DNA of 9,581 nt from NCBI GenBank assembly GCA_017409645.1, contig JAFQSI010000300.1, positions 1-9,581 of the forward strand, in the 5' to 3' direction. Under the pieces are notes generated by a model. It saw nothing but the letters and a program-made list of their open reading frames with translations. It searched no databases and was not told the DNA's origin. The DNA is from Oscillospiraceae bacterium (GTDB taxonomy: Bacteria > Bacillota > Clostridia > Oscillospirales > Oscillospiraceae). Below, piece by piece: positions 7,560 to 9,581 of the stretch (positions are counted from its first letter, which is position 1; each line of letters starts with the position of its first letter). Position numbers and translations under genes: made by a program.

Positions 7560-7725
7560 TAAGTGTGCCTGTGGGCACGTGAAGCTGCTGACACAGTGAA
7601 GTGATGCTTCGCATCGTGAAGTGTCTGCGGACGTGGGTGGCACACTTAACTTCACTTTGTGCGAAGCACAAAACTTCACAACGCCGTCAGCCGTTGCTTC
7701 ACTTCAGCGGAGGCTGATATTTCAC
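7560..7725. repeat. Array of short hairpins with GTGAAG / CTTCAC spacers
   Basis: This non-coding stretch is a chain of small inverted repeats separated by a fixed spacer word. The left part has GTGAAG at 7579, 7596 and 7616; between them lie GTGCC/GGCAC (7565-7578), a weak unit (7585-7595), GATGC-TTC-GCATC (7603-7615) and GTC-TGCG-GAC (7623-7632). This left part is closed by a 10-bp outer stem (TAAGTGTGCC 7560-7569 with GGCACACTTA 7639-7648). The right part has the reverse word, CTTCAC, at 7650, 7674 and 7697 and TTTCAC at 7720. Between them lie TTTGTGC-GAA-GCACAAA (7656-7672), CAACG/CGTTG (7679-7696) and TCAGC-GGAG-GCTGA (7704-7717). From recollection, not checked, similar TTCAC-spaced hairpin arrays occur in other Clostridia. 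Function unknown; it could be a mobile non-coding repeat, or a structured leader for the gene that follows. Confidence 0.8.
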
Positions 7726-7740
7726 TCGGGAGGTGCGTTC

Positions 7741-8295
7741 ATGCTTCAGGTCGGAGACTGGGTCACGCAGTACAGTGCGGGCTTCTGGCAGGTGGTCGCC
7801 ATCTATCCGAAGTTTGCCGATGACGATTACCGGGGAGAGAAGCTAAGCTGGCGCAAGGGCGACCGGATCGGTGACTGGGCCGTTTTGAAGAAGGGCCTGA
7901 CGCCGAAGATGAAGTTCAGCAATCTGTGCGAATGTGTGGATGCCCAATGGTGCAGGCCTGTCAGCCCGGAGCAGCTCCAGGCTATTCAGGACCTGTTCGA
8001 TTCGAATCCCAGGGCAAGGCAGAAATTCGACAAGGCTCCCGATATGCCCCAGCCATACGTTGCGGCGCTTTGGATGGACATCCCGGAGGAGCGCCTTGAG
8101 GAGTTCACGGCGCTGCTGGCATCCCTGCCGGAGCGGTTCACCGATACACAATTCCGGGAAATGACCAAGGATTTCAAGCAGTATGAGCATGGTCCGCCTG
8201 CGGCCTATGCGCTGTACCTGTTCAGCTATCCCTGGCAGATGGATGACAGCTGCAATATGCTCCATTTTGGGCCGGAGCTGAAGAAATATGTGTAA
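7741..8295 (+). CDS. Conserved-looking protein of unknown function, 184 aa
   Basis: I do not recognise a named family. The start chosen is ATG 7741 with GGGAGG at 7728-7733; an in-frame ATG at 7621 lies inside the hairpin array and has no ribosome binding site. The product is soluble, with no signal peptide or membrane segment. It opens with VGDWVTQYSAGFWQVV (4-19), a pattern suggestive of a small beta-barrel, and then KGDRIGDWAVLKK at 39-51. A three-cysteine cluster CECVDAQWC lies at 63-71. A helical, charged middle (75-160) precedes a C-terminal PPAAYALYLFSYPW segment near 157-171. From memory, unverified, similar proteins occur in Oscillospiraceae, some beside TTCAC-type hairpin arrays. 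No strong promoter is seen between the tRNA terminator and the gene; TTGCTT (7695) with TATTTC (7718) is a weak candidate inside the array. Confidence 0.8.
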   Translation: MLQVGDWVTQYSAGFWQVVAIYPKFADDDYRGEKLSWRKGDRIGDWAVLKKGLTPKMKFSNLCECVDAQWCRPVSPEQLQAIQDLFDSNPRARQKFDKAPDMPQPYVAALWMDIPEERLEEFTALLASLPERFTDTQFREMTKDFKQYEHGPPAAYALYLFSYPWQMDDSCNMLHFGPELKKYV

Positions 8296-8329
8296 AACAA
8301 CGCCGGAGCCAAGTGGCTCCGGCGTTGTT
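8296..8329. terminator. Bidirectional terminator between the unknown gene and the lipoprotein gene
   Basis: A 15-bp perfect stem AACAACGCCGGAGCC / GGCTCCGGCGTTGTT (8296-8310 with 8315-8329), loop AAGT, directly after the stop at 8295. Downstream of it on the minus strand the sequence reads GTTGTTTTACAC, a better T tract than on the plus strand. It probably serves both converging genes, leaving the lipoprotein mRNA a 3' tail of under 60 bases before the hairpin. Confidence 0.82.
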
Positions 8330-8385
8330 GCGTGTCAAAAATGTCCCTTGACGCTTCTCCTGGGAGAGAGGGCCCGTGTCAGAGG

Positions 8386-9222
8386 TCAGTTCGTAAAGAA
8401 ATCCTGGTACAGTCCGGTGGCCTGTGCTGCGGCTGCGTACTGCGCAGGCACTTCGATCGCCTGATACTCGTACGCGTAGACAAAGCTTGACCGCAGTTTA
8501 TCGTTGGATGTATCGTATACGGCATAAGTAGCGGGCCGTCCGTTTTCATCCCAGGTGACCCTTGCTTCATCACCGCCGCCGACCTTCCAGGATACGATCC
8601 GTCCGTATTCATCCTTGACATAGTTTCGAGTTCCGCAGGGCTCGTTGGTGATCTCTCTGTTCGAATCGAAGTGATCGTCCGCCCTGGTCAGATTTCCGTT
8701 TTCGTCATAGTACAGCCGCCAGCAATAATAGTATAATCCGTTGGCCACGTATTTCCGGCTCGTCTGCGTCACCCTTCCGTCCGCGTCGAAGGTATAGTAA
8801 TCAATATAATCCTTTTTCCGTTCCTCTTCCGCATGAACGGTGTTGCGTGTGATCGTATTGCCGTCGATGGTATAGGTATGACTGGACAAATCACGGTTAA
8901 AGGTGCCGTCTGCATTGTACACGCTGGCACCGGTCCGCAGGCCTGTCTCGTCATAGTGATATTCGACCATTCCATACAGGCTGCCGTCCTCCCGGTAGTT
9001 GAACTGCTTACCTATGACCCAGATGGTGACCATGTCACCTCGGGGGGCCTCCGTGATCTCCTGCTGCTCTCCAGCGCCCGTTCCGGTCTGCGCATCCGTC
9101 TGCGTGACGCTGCTGCCCGTCTCCTGCAATGCCGAATCCTGACGGCTGCAGCCGGTAAAGCAGCCGCAGAAGAGAAGCACCGCGAGCAAAACAGCAAGTA
9201 AGCATCTGTTTGTTTTCATCAT
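8386..9222 (-). CDS. Secreted lipoprotein with YD/RHS-like repeats
   Basis: A 278-residue protein predicted to be exported and anchored to the membrane by lipid. The start is one of two adjacent ATGs (9222 or 9219), seven or ten bases after AGGA (9230-9233); an in-frame ATG at 9264 lacks a ribosome binding site. The signal peptide has a basic start, a leucine-rich core (8-18) and two possible lipid-attachment cysteines, FCGC (Cys21) or FTGC (Cys25). A Thr/Gln/Gly-rich linker (30-60) follows. The rest is built from YD-like units such as YHYDETGLR (88), VYNADGTFN (101), YTFDADGRV (143), YYDENGNLT (171), VKDEYGRIV (202) and VTWDENGRP (222). YD repeats form beta-structure and are known in RHS/teneurin shells, but this protein is far too short for a shell and has no toxin tail. 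Its role is unknown; ligand binding or cell-surface contact is possible. Confidence 0.82.
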   Translation of the reverse strand: MMKTNRCLLAVLLAVLLFCGCFTGCSRQDSALQETGSSVTQTDAQTGTGAGEQQEITEAPRGDMVTIWVIGKQFNYREDGSLYGMVEYHYDETGLRTGASVYNADGTFNRDLSSHTYTIDGNTITRNTVHAEEERKKDYIDYYTFDADGRVTQTSRKYVANGLYYYCWRLYYDENGNLTRADDHFDSNREITNEPCGTRNYVKDEYGRIVSWKVGGGDEARVTWDENGRPATYAVYDTSNDKLRSSFVYAYEYQAIEVPAQYAAAAQATGLYQDFFTN

Positions 9223-9241
9223 GTCATCTTCCTTTCTGATT

Positions 9242-9280
9242 GAATACAGATATGAGCGGTTCATATCTATATTTGTATTC
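9242..9280. promoter_or_regulatory. Interrupted palindrome in the lipoprotein promoter/leader region
   Basis: Outer arms GAATAC / GTATTC (9242-9247 with 9275-9280) and inner arms AGATATGA / TCATATCT (9248-9255 with 9261-9268), with a 5-base centre. It lies just upstream of the lipoprotein ribosome binding site. A possible minus-strand promoter overlaps it: TTGCTT, 16 bases, TATGAA (-10 at 9260-9265). It could therefore be an operator or a leader hairpin. The promoter call is weak; the palindrome is plain. Confidence 0.55.
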
Positions 9281-9323
9281 GAAGCAAAGCGGCAAAAAGG
9301 GACAGCCCGGCATAAAATTTCCT

Positions 9324-9360
9324 AAAAAAATAACGACCCCGCATTTGAACGGGATCGTTA
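9324..9360 (-). terminator. Rho-independent terminator downstream of the second pgi
   Basis: Read on the minus strand, an 11-bp stem (9350-9360 with 9331-9341, one G-T pair) with an 8-base loop, then seven T (9324-9330). The T run exists only on the minus strand, so it ends transcription coming from the second pgi copy before the lipoprotein gene. Confidence 0.88.
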
Positions 9361-9413
9361 ATGTTCCTTCATGACAAAGCACCGTTTCCCATGAGAGTCA
9401 GCAGTCGTGTGAG

Positions 9414-9436
9414 AGGAGGGGCTGACAGCCCCTCCT
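9414..9436. other. GC-rich hairpin just downstream of the second pgi
   Basis: A 10-bp perfect stem AGGAGGGGCT / AGCCCCTCCT with a 3-base loop, 15 bases after the pgi copy's stop. No T tract follows it on the minus strand, so alone it is not a standard terminator; it may protect the mRNA 3' end or act with the terminator at 9324-9360. Confidence 0.6.
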
Positions 9437-9451
9437 GCTCGTTTTGGAAAA

Positions 9452-9581
9452 TCAGATGTTCAGCAGATCGGAGTAGACCTTCAGAGCGCCGTCGGTGTCA
9501 TGGGCCAGGACCTTCTTGGCCAGGACCTTACCCAGCTGGACACCCTCCTGGTCGAAGGAGTTGATGTTCCATGCGAAGCCC
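9452..9581 (-). CDS. pgi: Second copy of glucose-6-phosphate isomerase, C-terminal 42 residues (rest outside window)
   Basis: The minus-strand frame is open to the window edge and ends with TGA at 9452-9454. Its 42 visible residues, from GFAWNINSFDQ to VYSDLLNI, are identical to residues 485-526 of the pgi product encoded at 2920-4500 and include the catalytic lysine (GVQLGKVLAKK). At the DNA level 8 of 130 bases differ. All are third-codon-position changes, and one of them converts the stop from TAA to TGA. The sequence downstream of the stop is unrelated to that after the first copy, so the match ends with the gene. Whether this copy is complete cannot be seen. The intact reading frame and silent-only differences suggest a working gene rather than a fragment. 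Confidence 0.92.
   Translation of the reverse strand, partial: GFAWNINSFDQEGVQLGKVLAKKVLAHDTDGALKVYSDLLNI

Noticed and set aside
7560..7725. CRISPR array
   Set aside because: Repeats are six bases, the intervals are 11-18 bases and self-complementary, and there are no cas genes. The pattern is hairpins with a linker word, not repeat-spacer units.
7511..7729. Octamer TCACTCGG shared by the tRNA-Pro 3' end (7511-7518) and the end of the hairpin array (7722-7729), a possible attachment-site pair
   Set aside because: Eight bases is too short for tRNA-type att sites, no integrase is in the window, and only 211 bases separate the copies. The match also falls on the TTCAC spacer word, so chance is likely.
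7999..8012. TTCGAATCC near 8000 matching the tRNA T-loop, suggesting a tRNA fragment
   Set aside because: Only nine bases match and they lie inside the coding frame of the unknown gene; no other tRNA element is around it.
8330..8354. GCGTGTCAA / TTGACGC inverted repeat as a separate terminator for the lipoprotein gene
   Set aside because: The stem is short and bulged with no T tract in the right place. The strong hairpin at 8296-8329 is a better candidate.

Overview
The window looks like chromosomal DNA from a GC-rich member of the Firmicutes, class Clostridia, most likely an Oscillospiraceae/Ruminococcaceae-type gut anaerobe. This is inferred from strong AGGAGG-type ribosome binding sites, simple hairpin-plus-T terminators, CGG-rich arginine codons outside the highly expressed genes, the FtsZ tail type, and a proline tRNA with an encoded CCA. 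No phage, transposase, CRISPR array or toxin-antitoxin gene is visible.

Layout. Positions 1-864 (+) are the 3' part of ftsZ, closed by a strong terminator (879-908). Two bases later comes the ribosome binding site of a two-gene unit (+, 923-2877): a family-5 nucleotidyltransferase-fold protein (PF14907 type) overlapping by ATGA with a class I SAM-dependent methyltransferase. A two-way terminator separates this from pgi (-, 2920-4500), glucose-6-phosphate isomerase. pgi and the next gene, a membrane acyltransferase-3 protein (+, 4760-5761), diverge from a shared promoter region. The acyltransferase converges on a TrmH/SpoU-family RNA methyltransferase (-, 5812-6618) across another two-way terminator. 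That methyltransferase diverges from a TetR-type regulator (+, 6787-7359).

The region 7360-7740 holds no protein gene but is dense: a tRNA-Pro(GGG) promoter, the tRNA (7446-7522), its terminator, and an array of small hairpins separated by GTGAAG and then CTTCAC spacers (7560-7725). The array runs into the ribosome binding site of a small protein of unknown function (+, 7741-8295). This converges on a lipoprotein with YD-like repeats (-, 8386-9222) that has an interrupted palindrome across its promoter/leader. The window ends inside a second copy of pgi (-, 9452-9581). Its 42 visible residues are identical to the C-terminus of the first copy, while the DNA differs at 8 of 130 positions, all synonymous.

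Working together. ftsZ (division), the tRNA and pgi (glycolysis) are housekeeping genes. Most others are single-gene units with their own promoters and terminators. The likeliest accessory or least-understood parts are the nucleotidyltransferase-methyltransferase pair, the hairpin array with its small gene, the YD-repeat lipoprotein, and the duplicated pgi that brackets the right two-thirds of the window.
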